The translations under genes were made by a program, and so were the position numbers. Under the pieces are notes generated by a model, which saw nothing but the letters and a program-made list of their open reading frames with translations, was not told the origin of the DNA and did no database searches. From Rhodococcus sp. (in: high G+C Gram-positive bacteria) (GTDB taxonomy: Bacteria > Actinomycetota > Actinomycetes > Mycobacteriales > Mycobacteriaceae): a stretch of 64,000 bases of DNA. Position 1 is the first letter of the stretch. Every line of letters begins with the position of its first letter. This document shows, in pieces, positions 8,020 through 15,471 of the stretch. The DNA lies in contig NZ_JAHFVG010000031.1 of assembly GCF_023264675.1 (NCBI RefSeq), positions 1 through 64,000 of the forward strand, given 5' to 3'.

Positions 8020-8196
8020 ACGCAAAAGCACGTGCTTTTGCGTGAGCGGGAGCGGTGGGTGGGGTGATTTACGCAAAAGCACGTGCTTTTGCGTAGCGGG
8101 GTGGGGTTGGTGGGGTGATTTACGCAAAAGCACGTGCTTTTGCGTAGCGGGGTGGGGTCAGCGGCGTGATTTACGCGAACGCACGTGCTTTTGCGT
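8020..8196. repeat. Tandem array of four 24-bp palindromes, exact 51-bp period
   Basis: Four copies lie at 8020-8043, 8071-8094, 8122-8145 and 8173-8196. Copies 1-3 are perfect palindromes with half-site ACGCAAAAGCAC (core AAAAGCACGTGCTTTT); copy 4 has two changes in the left arm. The 27-bp spacers are G-rich and similar to each other (ending GTGATTT), so the true unit is a 51-bp tandem repeat and not a CRISPR. The array occupies the otherwise gene-free 7877-8258 interval between the diiron oxygenase and the ADP-ribose operon; 51 being divisible by three gives an accidental open frame. Possible roles are a protein-binding array or strong hairpins in RNA. Confidence 0.9.
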
Positions 8197-8231
8197 AGCC
8201 ATTGCCCTTAGATCAACTGTGCGCTAATCTA

Positions 8232-8248
8232 AGCGCAGATTCGAGCTA
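8232..8248 (+). promoter_or_regulatory. Putative NrtR-type operator upstream of the ADP-ribose operon
   Basis: AGCGCAGATTCGAGCTA lies 10 bp before the ATG of the ADP-ribosylglycohydrolase gene. The same 17-mer with two changes occurs upstream of the NrtR-like gene (10374-10390). Sharing between the two promoters of one functional module is the evidence; recognition by the NrtR-like protein is inferred. Confidence 0.6.
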
Positions 8249-8258
8249 AGGGGATGCC

Positions 8259-9194
8259 ATGAAATTGACCGCACAACAGTCCGACCGTGCCGCCGGTGTG
8301 CTGCTGGGAACCGCAGCAGGTGACGCCCTCGGCGCTGGCTACGAGTTCAGCTACCCCGCCGAGGGGACCGTGGTCGACATGATCGGCGGTGGACCGTTCG
8401 ACTGGGCACCGGGGGAGTGGACGGACGACACCTCGATGGCGGCTGCGGTCGCACTAGCGGCCCGAGAGGTCAAGGATCTCGGCTCGGTGCCGGGACTCGA
8501 CGTGATCGCCGCGAACTTCGTTGCCTGGTACGACACCGATCCCGCCGATATCGGTAATCAGACGCGGTCGGTACTCGGCTATCGCAGTCGGACCGCGGCA
8601 GAGATGACCACGCGCGCTGCCTCCCTCACCGGGCGGACTGGCGGAAACGGATCGCTCATGCGGACTGCTCCGGTGGCGCTGGCGTATCTCGACGACCCCG
8701 AGCGGTGCGTTGCTGCCGCTGCCGCCGTCAGTGCGCTCACCCATTCCGATCCGCGTGCAGGTGAGGCCTGCCAGATGTGGTCGGCCGCGATTCGGCATGC
8801 GGTACTCGACGGGACTTTCGACGGCGTTCGGTTGTGGACGGACACGGCCGCAGCGGGGGACTTCTGGCGTCCGCTGCTCGATGAGGCCGAGCTGGGTGAA
8901 CCTGCAGACTTCGCGAAGAACGGGTGGGTCGTGCACGCGCTGCAGACGGCATGGTGGGCAATCACGCGAGCAGACGGCGAGGGACCCGATCATCTGGTCC
9001 GGGCGCTCGAGCTCTGCGTTCTCGCCGGTGGTGACACCGATACGACCGCGGCGATCGCCGGTGGACTGCTCGGCGCGCGCTGGGGCGCATCGGCGGTGCC
9101 GTTGCGCTGGCGGGCAATGCTCCACGGCTATCCGAGCCTGACCGGCGAGGATCTGGTGACACTTGCTGCCGACATCACCGGAGACCTGTCATGA
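8259..9194 (+). CDS. ADP-ribosylglycohydrolase family protein
   Basis: A 311-residue enzyme of the DraG/ARH family, which removes ADP-ribose from modified proteins or related O- or N-linked conjugates. The two magnesium sites are marked by EWTDDTSMA near residue 52-60 and GGDTDTTAAIAGGLLGARWG near 265-284. The GLLGTAAGDALG-like start of the family (VLLGTAAGDALGAGYE) is also clear. The ATG follows AAGGGGA. It overlaps the macrodomain gene by four bases, so the two enzymes are co-translated; both handle ADP-ribose. A putative NrtR operator precedes it. Confidence 0.88.
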   Translation: MKLTAQQSDRAAGVLLGTAAGDALGAGYEFSYPAEGTVVDMIGGGPFDWAPGEWTDDTSMAAAVALAAREVKDLGSVPGLDVIAANFVAWYDTDPADIGNQTRSVLGYRSRTAAEMTTRAASLTGRTGGNGSLMRTAPVALAYLDDPERCVAAAAAVSALTHSDPRAGEACQMWSAAIRHAVLDGTFDGVRLWTDTAAAGDFWRPLLDEAELGEPADFAKNGWVVHALQTAWWAITRADGEGPDHLVRALELCVLAGGDTDTTAAIAGGLLGARWGASAVPLRWRAMLHGYPSLTGEDLVTLAADITGDLS

Positions 9195-9700
9195 CCATCA
9201 TCGACGTCGTCCGCGGCGACATCACGACACTGCGTGTCGACGCCATCGTCAATGCCGCCAATTCGGCGCTGCTCGGCGGCGGAGGTGTCGACGGAGCAAT
9301 TCACCGTGCCGGGGGTCCGAGCATCCTGGCGGAATGCAAGATTCTGCGAAACACGACGCTTCCGAGCGGTCTCGCGGCCGGTGCGGCTGTTGCCACGACG
9401 GCGGGTCGAATGCCGTCGACCTGGGTCATCCATACGGTGGGTCCGCGCTACAGCGTCCACGAAGATCGATCGGCGATTCTGCGCTCCTCGTACAGTCGAA
9501 GCCTTGCTGTCGCGGACGCGCTCGGCGCCACTACCGTTGCGTTTCCGCTGATCTCCGGTGGATCGTACGGCTGGCCGGTCGATGATGCCGTTGCACAGCA
9601 GGTTTCAGCAGTGACGGCAGCGTCGACATCGGTCGACGTTATCTCACTCGTCGCATTCTCCGGCGAGATCGCACGGTTGACGACGAGACTGCTCGGTTAG
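9191..9700 (+). CDS. Macrodomain protein (O-acetyl-ADP-ribose deacetylase-like)
   Basis: A 169-residue single macrodomain of the MacroD/YmdB type, which binds ADP-ribose and hydrolyses O-acetyl-ADP-ribose or mono-ADP-ribosyl esters. Visible motifs are VDAIVNAANSALLGGGGVDG (residues about 13-32, with the NAAN and the glycine loop), the AGGPSIL segment, and the second loop FPLISGGSYGWP. It starts inside the end of the ADP-ribosylglycohydrolase gene (ATGA) and its stop overlaps by four bases the end of the convergent NrtR-like gene. Confidence 0.88.
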   Translation: MTIIDVVRGDITTLRVDAIVNAANSALLGGGGVDGAIHRAGGPSILAECKILRNTTLPSGLAAGAAVATTAGRMPSTWVIHTVGPRYSVHEDRSAILRSSYSRSLAVADALGATTVAFPLISGGSYGWPVDDAVAQQVSAVTAASTSVDVISLVAFSGEIARLTTRLLG

Positions 9701-10362
9701 CTCCGGAAGAAGGCCGAGGCGGCTTCGGGAAGCACGGCACCGGACTGCCGGCGGTACAACTCGGCAGGGCGACCTCCTCCGGTCGTAGACGTGGCCCCCG
9801 TGCCCACGACTGCGTCCGCGACGTGACGCCGGAAGGTGTCCTTCGGAAATGGCTTGTCGTACAACACTTCGTACAGGCGACGAAGTTCGAGCAGCGTGAA
9901 CGTCGGACCCAGAAGCAGCGACGGATCGACCGCTCGGCCGTACCGCTGCCGTACGTCTTCCACTGCTGATGTGACCATCGCTTCGTGGTCGAAGGCGAGG
10001 GGCTCCGTCGTGGCGGTTCCGTTCAGTTCGACGAGATCGACGGCGGCACCGAGGCGCGTGAGTGGTACGACGGAACTGTGCGCCATGGACAGTACCCATC
10101 CGCGCTCGTCTCGATTCGGGTCGTCGAACATTCCGATCTGGTGAAACTCGAGCTCGGTGATCCCGGCTTTCGTGGTCAGTGCACGATGGGCAGCGTCCGC
10201 CAACCTTTCCCCGGGATGGAGAAACGCGCCGGGAAGTGCGCGCCCCCGCGGCGATGGCACGACCACGACGCACAGGGCGTCGCGCCGAACCGTCAACACT
10301 GCGACATCGACGGCGACCGAGGGTCGTGGGTAGTCCGTCAACGACGATTCGCCTGCAGTCAC
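9697..10362 (-). CDS. NrtR-like transcriptional regulator with degenerate Nudix domain
   Basis: A 221-residue protein with an N-terminal Nudix fold and a C-terminal winged helix (FTLLELRRLYEVLYDKPFPK onward, residues about 150-215), the layout of NrtR repressors that sense ADP-ribose or NAD metabolites. The Nudix box is decayed: after GAFLHPGERLADAAHRAL the glutamates expected in REUxEE are missing (RALTTKAG), so hydrolysis is unlikely and ligand sensing more so. It converges on the ADP-ribosylglycohydrolase-macrodomain operon, and a motif in its own promoter also lies in front of that operon, suggesting it represses both. Confidence 0.82.
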   Translation of the reverse strand: MTAGESSLTDYPRPSVAVDVAVLTVRRDALCVVVVPSPRGRALPGAFLHPGERLADAAHRALTTKAGITELEFHQIGMFDDPNRDERGWVLSMAHSSVVPLTRLGAAVDLVELNGTATTEPLAFDHEAMVTSAVEDVRQRYGRAVDPSLLLGPTFTLLELRRLYEVLYDKPFPKDTFRRHVADAVVGTGATSTTGGGRPAELYRRQSGAVLPEAASAFFRS

Positions 10363-10373
10363 CGCCGCAGCTT

Positions 10374-10390
10374 AGCGCATTTTCGAGCTA
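10374..10390 (-). promoter_or_regulatory. Putative NrtR-type operator at the regulator's own promoter
   Basis: AGCGCATTTTCGAGCTA lies 12 bp upstream of the NrtR-like start at 10362 and matches the site at 8232-8248 in 15 of 17 positions. The flanks add a TTAGC...GCTA inverted repeat. It points to autoregulation. Confidence 0.6.
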
Positions 10391-10401
10391 TTGCCGATGC
10401 T

Positions 10402-10734
10402 TCAGATGTCGAACAGCGCAGGCTCCTCGGCATGATCGAACAGCTGGATCTGCTCCGGTTTCCTCGGTGGTGTCGATATCCGGGGAGCGGGAAGTGCGCG
10501 AGCCGCGCGTGCGAGGCTGTCGGCGACGTGATCCCACGATTTCGCCATCGTGTCGCACAGAACAGCGGCCCGTATCCGGCGTTCGTCGCCGAGAGAATGC
10601 GCGTGTGATCGAAACCGTGCGGCCGACCAGCATGCGCGCTCGGTCAGCTCCGCAATGTCCTGGGCGCGGCAGAGTGCGTCGACAGTTGCTGTATCGACCG
10701 GCGCACCCGTCAATTCGCACGCCGCGCGCAGGGT
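10402..10734 (-). pseudogene. C-terminal module of the TY-Chap/YbjN-like protein, cut off by an in-frame TGA
   Basis: This stretch continues the frame of the upstream gene past its TGA at 10735-10737. Its translation (TLRAACELTGAPVDTATVDAL and onward) aligns without a gap with the C-terminal domain of the paralogue at 25618-26484 (TLRSLHTFCELLGARVDPG and onward), and the similarity begins directly after the stop. An open frame could restart at a TTG at 10713, but no ribosome binding site precedes it. The tail ends in an acidic IQLFDHAEEPALFDI. Best read as the detached end of a gene broken by a nonsense mutation, though separate translation or read-through cannot be excluded. Confidence 0.65.
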
Positions 10735-11697
10735 TCAGAGGGTGCCACTGTCGTCGGACCAGTTCACCTTCGGGCGGGGTTCTTCGTGGCGGTGTGTCGG
10801 ATCGAAGACCGTTCCGCCGAATTCGGCGGCAAATGCTGCATCGAGCTCGTCGACGAACATACCGAGTCGATAGGTCATCGAGGTGAGGTGGCGAGGGATG
10901 TACGTCCTCGTATCGACGACGATTCCGGCGAAGAGCTGGTCGCCGGCGACGACGAAACTGATGTTCTTCCACTTCGTGGTCCAGCGAGACAACGTGTGAG
11001 AGAGGGCTGCCGAGATCTTCACCCCCGTCACCAGCGGAGCATGCAGCCTCACGGCGGAGGCATCGTGCCCGAAGCAGATGTGGACGGGTAGCGCGAAGTT
11101 GTCGATCCGAATATCGCCGTTCTCCTCGACCGACCGATCGATGAACAACGAGCTTGTCCCGAGAGAGTCCAGGATCAGGGCGCGAAGGTGGTCCATATCG
11201 GCGGGAAATACCGCGGTGGTGTCCGGAAGCTGACGATCGGTCGCCGTTCTGAACTCGCGACCGATGTCGCCGTCGGAAACCGAGGTGAGAAATGCCGGGT
11301 GGGTGACCCTCCATCCCTCGCGGAACGCACGCACGATCTGGGTGGCAAGCAGGCGGGACCCGCGTCGCTGCGTCTGCATCGAGCGGCTGATCAGCTTGCC
11401 TTGTTCGGTACGCGCAGCGGGTGCGGTCCAGCCCAGTGCGACGAGCAAGTGGTCGTCTCCCGCTCCGGCCTCGTCGTCGGCGTACAGGTAGCTGTCGAGG
11501 ACGGCGGAGGAGTCGATGATGTCGTCGGAGCCGGAATGCAGGAGAATCCACGGTGAATCGCCGTCGCCGCGGTCGATGCCGGACTCGGCGACGATTCTCA
11601 GACTCTGACCGCATGGCATCGAGGCAACGAAATCCGACAACTCGTTGGTGTACAGGGCCCACGCAGTGTCGATGGATGTCTGGAGATGATCGCTCAT
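10735..11697 (-). CDS. TY-Chap/YbjN-like peptide-binding chaperone domain protein (truncated by TGA)
   Basis: A 320-residue protein related to the two other chaperone-like proteins of this window. It has the N-terminal helical module with the shared REGWRVTHPAFL motif (compare WNVPHPSFL in the others) and a central YbjN-like alpha/beta domain (about residues 165-300). Families of this type were grouped with type III secretion chaperones and YbjN folds and are thought to bind peptides; the biological role is unknown. The ATG at 11697 follows AAGGG. The frame ends at a TGA beyond which the expected C-terminal module continues in frame. Confidence 0.65.
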   Translation of the reverse strand: MSDHLQTSIDTAWALYTNELSDFVASMPCGQSLRIVAESGIDRGDGDSPWILLHSGSDDIIDSSAVLDSYLYADDEAGAGDDHLLVALGWTAPAARTEQGKLISRSMQTQRRGSRLLATQIVRAFREGWRVTHPAFLTSVSDGDIGREFRTATDRQLPDTTAVFPADMDHLRALILDSLGTSSLFIDRSVEENGDIRIDNFALPVHICFGHDASAVRLHAPLVTGVKISAALSHTLSRWTTKWKNISFVVAGDQLFAGIVVDTRTYIPRHLTSMTYRLGMFVDELDAAFAAEFGGTVFDPTHRHEEPRPKVNWSDDSGTL

Positions 11698-11710
11698 GTG
11701 GCTGCCCTTC

Positions 11711-11744
11711 TTCTCGATGGGCGGCTGCATCCGCCCGTCGAGAA
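11711..11744. terminator. Strong inverted repeat between the DUF305 and chaperone-like genes
   Basis: TTCTCGATGGGCGG (11711-11724) and CCGCCCGTCGAGAA (11731-11744) pair over 14 bp (one T-G) around a 6-nt loop. It lies downstream of the leftward DUF305 gene and just upstream of the next leftward gene, without a T-run, so it is either a terminator of the copper-type operon or a leader hairpin. Confidence 0.5.
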
Positions 11745-11823
11745 GAACAGTAGAGATGGGGTACGACAAGAAGTTTGGGCGCAGCGACCGGGAGCGGAGT
11801 CGATCCGCTCCCGGTCGGTCACA

Positions 11824-12432
11824 TCAGCGTCCGAGCATCGCCCGCATGGTGTCGATTTCCTGTTGCTGATCGGTGGCGATCGACGATGCCAGGTCGCGGG
11901 CGTCGACATCGACGCCTGCATCGAGCTCCGTCCGGGCCATCTCGATCGCGCCGGAGTGGTGGTCGATCATCATCGTCAGCCACTGCCGGTCGAAATCGCT
12001 TCCGGTTGCGGCCGTCAGGGACTCCATGTCGGCATCGGACATCATGCCGCCGCTGCCGTGATTCATCGTCGATGAATCCGGCAGTGTTGCGCCCCATGAC
12101 TCGAGAAGGTTCGCGAGGCGGTCCATCTCCGGCTGTTGCGCAGCCGCTATACGTGCAGCCAGATCGACGACGGTCGCGGTTGTGGTCCGAGTGTTCACCA
12201 ATCGAGCCATCTGGACTGCCTGTTCGTGGTGCGGGTACATCATCTGCGCGAACATGACATCGGTGTCGTTGAATTCGGTGTCGTTGAATTCGGCGGTGGC
12301 CGAGGGGGAGTCGAGCGAAGTGGCTTCCTGATCTCGAAGAGCGCCGTCGTTCGAGCACGATGCCGTCAGAACGAGCGCCGTCGTGCCGATGGCGGCGAGT
12401 AGAAGTCTTGTCGAGCGTGAGTGGTCGGGCAT
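11824..12432 (-). CDS. DUF305 lipoprotein, copper-associated
   Basis: A 202-residue exported protein. The N-terminus is a lipoprotein signal (TRLLLAAIGTTALVLTASCS, Cys near 27). Two copies of the DUF305 four-helix unit follow, each with its histidine pairs: MMYPHHEQAVQMA and MMIDHHSGAIEMA, together with Met-rich stretches (MNHGSGGMMSDADM) suited to copper. DUF305 proteins are commonly next to copper or metal resistance genes. A perfect 15-bp duplication at 12262-12291 repeats the residues EFNDT. It is the second gene of an operon with the DUF6153 gene behind a CsoR-like operator. Confidence 0.85.
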   Translation of the reverse strand: MPDHSRSTRLLLAAIGTTALVLTASCSNDGALRDQEATSLDSPSATAEFNDTEFNDTDVMFAQMMYPHHEQAVQMARLVNTRTTTATVVDLAARIAAAQQPEMDRLANLLESWGATLPDSSTMNHGSGGMMSDADMESLTAATGSDFDRQWLTMMIDHHSGAIEMARTELDAGVDVDARDLASSIATDQQQEIDTMRAMLGR

Positions 12433-12496
12433 GGCTGTATCTCTCCTGTGCATGGGAGGTGAGGTGAATGGGTGGGAACCGGATGTTCCGTACCTG

Positions 12497-12886
12497 TCAC
12501 ACTCGCCAGATCTGCAGTCGAGGACGAGAGATGGCTGTGCTCGGAGGATCGCGACCTGCGCGGTCGACCGTGATCGATGAACGGTGCGCGGTGAACATTG
12601 TCGCCACGGAATCGAACACGCAGGTGGCGGGCGGTGCGAACGATGCTGTGACGACGGGGTTTCCGATGCACAGCTCACTGTGCGCGTGGCTCCCGCAGTT
12701 CGGGCAGTCGGCGCCGGGGTCGTGCTGGTTGTGTGCGTTGGTGTCGGTGAATGCGTCGGCAACGCTGTGAGTGTGGGCCTCGGCGGCCACCGACAGGGCA
12801 ACGGAATGCATCAGCACGACGCCGAGGGCGAGCACGATGGCGACGCAGCCTCGCCGCCACCGTGTCCTCGCTGTGTCGGCCCTCAT
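12497..12886 (-). CDS. DUF6153-type small exported/membrane protein
   Basis: A 129-residue protein with one N-terminal membrane segment or signal (VAIVLALGVVLMHSVALSVA) followed by a His- and Cys-rich region (HTHSVADAF, HNQHDPGADCPNCGSHAHSE), suited to metal binding. The layout matches the DUF6153 family often placed with DUF305 genes in actinobacteria. The ATG at 12886 lies only 10 bp from a CsoR-like palindrome that contains a TATAGT -10 element, so the mRNA may be nearly leaderless. It heads the operon with DUF305. Confidence 0.75.
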   Translation of the reverse strand: MRADTARTRWRRGCVAIVLALGVVLMHSVALSVAAEAHTHSVADAFTDTNAHNQHDPGADCPNCGSHAHSELCIGNPVVTASFAPPATCVFDSVATMFTAHRSSITVDRAGRDPPSTAISRPRLQIWRV

Positions 12887-12896
12887 GTCCGTCGAC

Positions 12897-12915
12897 TATA
12901 CCCACTGGGGGTATA
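12897..12915 (-). promoter_or_regulatory. CsoR-like copper operator overlapping the -10 element
   Basis: TATACCCACTGGGGGTATA is a near-perfect palindrome (TATACCC/GGGTATA, 5-bp centre) resembling the ATACCC...GGGTAT core of CsoR operators. On the minus strand it contains TATAGT, a good -10 hexamer, 14-19 bp before the ATG of the DUF6153 gene. Copper control of the DUF6153-DUF305 operon is inferred. Confidence 0.7.
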
Positions 12916-12926
12916 TGCCTGCGAGG

Positions 12927-13646
12927 CTACTTCTCGCAGGCGACTCCGTCTCCGTCGCGATCGAGCTTGGAGCTGTAGCCGGGTTCGCCGCGGTAGATCG
13001 GTGCTGCGCCCGCGTCCTTGACGGCGGTGCAGTTGGCATAGGACACCGAGGGTGCCGTGTCGGGTACTGCAGCGAGGGGAGCGGGCGCGTACACCGGCTC
13101 CGGCTCGGCGACGTACACCGGCTCCGGCTCGGCGACGTACACCGGTGCCGGCGCGGGTGCGGGCACGTAGGGCGTGGTTGTCGACGGTGCGGGGGCGTAG
13201 ACGGTGACTGTTTCCGGAGCGACCGTGGTGAGGGCTGGAGCGCTGGTGGACGGCACCGGGGTGGTCGTCGTCGGACGCGGCGTCGTGGTCGACACCTCCG
13301 CGATGGCGGGGGCCGCGAAGTGGCTCGCCTGTGCGGTGTCGACCGGTTCCGGGGTCGGGCTGGAGAGTGCAAATGCCACCAGCGCCGGGAGGACTGCAAT
13401 CGCCGGTGTAGCCCACACGATTCGGCCCCGAGAGGGCGGCCCGAACAGGTACAACCCGCCGGCGGCAGCGGCGCACACGCCGAGAACGATTCCGGCCAGG
13501 GAGAAATCGACGAGGGATGCGAGCAGGATCAGCAGCCCGACGACGAGTGCGAACCAACCCGCGACCTTGGCGAGCAATGGGCGTCGGTGTTCCGGACGCT
13601 GGGCGCCGGGGAAGACATAGGGCTTGGAGTCGAACGGATCGGTCAC
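12927..13646 (-). CDS. Membrane-anchored excalibur-domain protein
   Basis: A 239-residue protein: short cytoplasmic N-terminus, two or three membrane segments (about residues 25-95), a long Pro/Thr/Ala-rich linker with a PVYVAEPE repeat, and a C-terminal excalibur domain (ANCTAVKDAG ... LDRDGDGVACE) with the DxDxDG calcium loop flanked by cysteines. Excalibur domains are extracellular and found in nucleases and cell-surface proteins of Gram-positives; the job here is unknown. The GTG at 13646 is chosen because AGGACC precedes it and the family starts with a short N-terminus. Its promoter faces the 13647-13812 gap. Confidence 0.8.
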   Translation of the reverse strand: MTDPFDSKPYVFPGAQRPEHRRPLLAKVAGWFALVVGLLILLASLVDFSLAGIVLGVCAAAAGGLYLFGPPSRGRIVWATPAIAVLPALVAFALSSPTPEPVDTAQASHFAAPAIAEVSTTTPRPTTTTPVPSTSAPALTTVAPETVTVYAPAPSTTTPYVPAPAPAPVYVAEPEPVYVAEPEPVYAPAPLAAVPDTAPSVSYANCTAVKDAGAAPIYRGEPGYSSKLDRDGDGVACEK

Positions 13647-13812
13647 GGTGCGGTCCTCGGGTCTGCTTGGGAGGGGGAGAGCACACCTCCACGCGACTAC
13701 GCGACAGACGAGGGGGCTCGAATCGTGCAACATCCGCCGCGGTTTCTTCACGTGAGGACGCTGTGTTTCCGAGCACCATGTCGGCGACGGACACCTCGCC
13801 GTTACAGACCGA

Positions 13813-14940
13813 TCAGAATGCTTCCTCGTGGTCGTGGTCACCGAAAGGTTCGGCAAGTCTCACGCCGGCAAGTACTGCAGGTCGGAGCGCTGCGGGTACT
13901 TCGAGAGCGTCCTCGTTCGGAACGAGGATGCCCTGCTCCTGAAGTGCACGGACGCGATAGTCGATCAGCTGAGCCGTTCGGAGATCCTCGCCTTCGAGTC
14001 CCTCGTAGTCCTCTTCGGGATTGTCGAGGGGGAGATCGTCCGTCATCGCAGCGAGCAGAGTCTGAAGTGCAAAGGTGTTGGAGAGTGCCATCGAGATATC
14101 GACTTCGCTGAGGGTCAGCTGATGGCGAATGTGGTGCGTCACGGCCGAGCGCAGTATGTCCACCGAACGCGATGTGAAACCGCCGATCTCGGTGCCAGGG
14201 GTGACGTCGGTATCGTTGGCCTGCAACGTATTCGTCGCAAAAGCGACGGCCCAGTAATCGAGAGCAGTGAGGTCTTCCGGCGCAGTCTCGTGGTCGTGGT
14301 CGTGGTCGTGGTCGTGATCGTCGGCCAGAGCGCCGGCGAGTTCGGCAATGTCGGCGACGGGGATTCCGGCGCCGACACGAGCGACGAGCGCGTCGAGTCC
14401 GGCGATCAACGGTAATCCGGAGAGTGCGGTCGATTCCTCGGACTCGGGCACGTCGGGGAGTTCGATGTCGTCCGGATCGAGCACGTCCGGGTCGTTGTCG
14501 ATGAAGTCGGTGAGGTCTTCCATGCAGTGCGAGAAGTCCTCGTCCGAACCTGTCCAGGCGTCGGTTTCGTCGAGGAATGTGAGGAATTCCAGCAGTGTGA
14601 CGACGATGTTCGTCGCAGCGGCTGGCCCGTTGTCCTGGTCGGACTCCTCGATCCGCTCGACGGCGTCGACGATGAAGTGGGCGTCGTTCGGGGTCCACGA
14701 GGTGACCGAGAATCCCGGGTTCGCTCGGTCGATCTGGGTGAGTGTGGTGCGGACCAGACCGACCACACGCTCCGCGTGCTCGCCCATGTCCCGATCGGCC
14801 AGCCACTCGCCGAATTCTTCGAGCAGGCCGGCCGGGAACGTCGAGACATGAGAACCCGCCGACGACTGCTGGCGCCGCTGGCGTGCCTTGGTCTTGGCCG
14901 CGCGCTTCTGTCCCCGGCTTGCCGGTCCCTTGGATCCCAT
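13813..14940 (-). CDS. Acidic hypothetical protein with a His-Asp repeat
   Basis: A 375-residue soluble protein of unknown function. The N-terminus is basic (KGPASRGQKRAAKTKARQRR), the rest strongly acidic and helical. Residues about 207-217 form an alternating Asp-His run encoded by a GTGGTC-type hexamer repeat near 14290-14320, and the C-terminus has a second DHDHEE. Alternating His/Asp tracts can bind divalent metals, which is notable beside a copper-type operon, but no family is recognised. The ATG follows an AGG at 10 bp. Confidence 0.65.
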   Translation of the reverse strand: MGSKGPASRGQKRAAKTKARQRRQQSSAGSHVSTFPAGLLEEFGEWLADRDMGEHAERVVGLVRTTLTQIDRANPGFSVTSWTPNDAHFIVDAVERIEESDQDNGPAAATNIVVTLLEFLTFLDETDAWTGSDEDFSHCMEDLTDFIDNDPDVLDPDDIELPDVPESEESTALSGLPLIAGLDALVARVGAGIPVADIAELAGALADDHDHDHDHDHETAPEDLTALDYWAVAFATNTLQANDTDVTPGTEIGGFTSRSVDILRSAVTHHIRHQLTLSEVDISMALSNTFALQTLLAAMTDDLPLDNPEEDYEGLEGEDLRTAQLIDYRVRALQEQGILVPNEDALEVPAALRPAVLAGVRLAEPFGDHDHEEAF

Positions 14941-15039
14941 GGGATCAGCCTAATAGTCGAGTTGGGGGGCTCGGTGACAGCATTCGACCGCCGGCGGTTC
15001 GGCAATCGAAATCCGGTGGCCGACAGGGCCCGTCGCGGA

Positions 15040-15393
15040 TCAGTACTCGACTCGGAATCCGCCGATGAGTGTGATCGCGTTGCCGTCGGGGTCCGTGGTG
15101 GTCGACAGGCGTACTCCCTTGTTCGCCTCGACGATGTCTCCCGCCTCGATTCCGCGGTCCGCCAGTTCACGGATGTGGCTTTCGAGGTCGTCGACAGCGA
15201 AGTTGAGCATGCCGCTTCCCGCTCGCTCCTCGTCGACGGTCACCTGCACCCAACCGAAGTCGGTGACCTGCCACTCGACCAATACCGGCATCGGGTTGTT
15301 GTCCGCCTGCCTCCCGATGAATGCCGCGTACCACGCTGCGGACGCGTCGATGTCCTTCACCGGTACTACGGCGAGTACGTGCTGAACAGCCAT
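15040..15393 (-). CDS. VOC (glyoxalase/bleomycin resistance) family protein
   Basis: A 117-residue single-chain VOC-fold protein, a superfamily of metal-dependent lyases, dioxygenases and drug-binding proteins. The typical start (VLAVVPVKDIDASAAWYAAF) and the end (TTTDPDGNAITLIGGF) are clear. Usual metal ligands are not obvious at all four positions, so binding rather than catalysis is possible. Start ATG follows GGAGTGAATC. It is upstream of, and on the same strand as, none of its functional relatives; it may share a transcript with the upstream acidic protein. Confidence 0.78.
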   Translation of the reverse strand: MAVQHVLAVVPVKDIDASAAWYAAFIGRQADNNPMPVLVEWQVTDFGWVQVTVDEERAGSGMLNFAVDDLESHIRELADRGIEAGDIVEANKGVRLSTTTDPDGNAITLIGGFRVEY

Positions 15394-15471
15394 GATTCAC
15401 TCCGATTCTCTTCGCTACAGGGCGATGGGGTAGACCTGTGGGCGCCCGAGAACTCATCGTGGACCGACAGA

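Noticed and set aside
8020-8196. CRISPR-like look of the repeat array
   Set aside because: The 27-bp spacers are similar to each other, the repeats are full palindromes and there are no cas genes; it is a simple tandem repeat.
7985-8227. Open reading frame with a Cys-rich repeated peptide across the palindrome array
   Set aside because: The frame is open only because the 51-bp period is a multiple of three; no ribosome binding site or relative is known.
12771-14111. 446-codon plus-strand frame opposite the DUF6153 and excalibur genes
   Set aside because: Low-complexity Arg/Gly-rich translation; the minus-strand genes have signal peptides and known domains.
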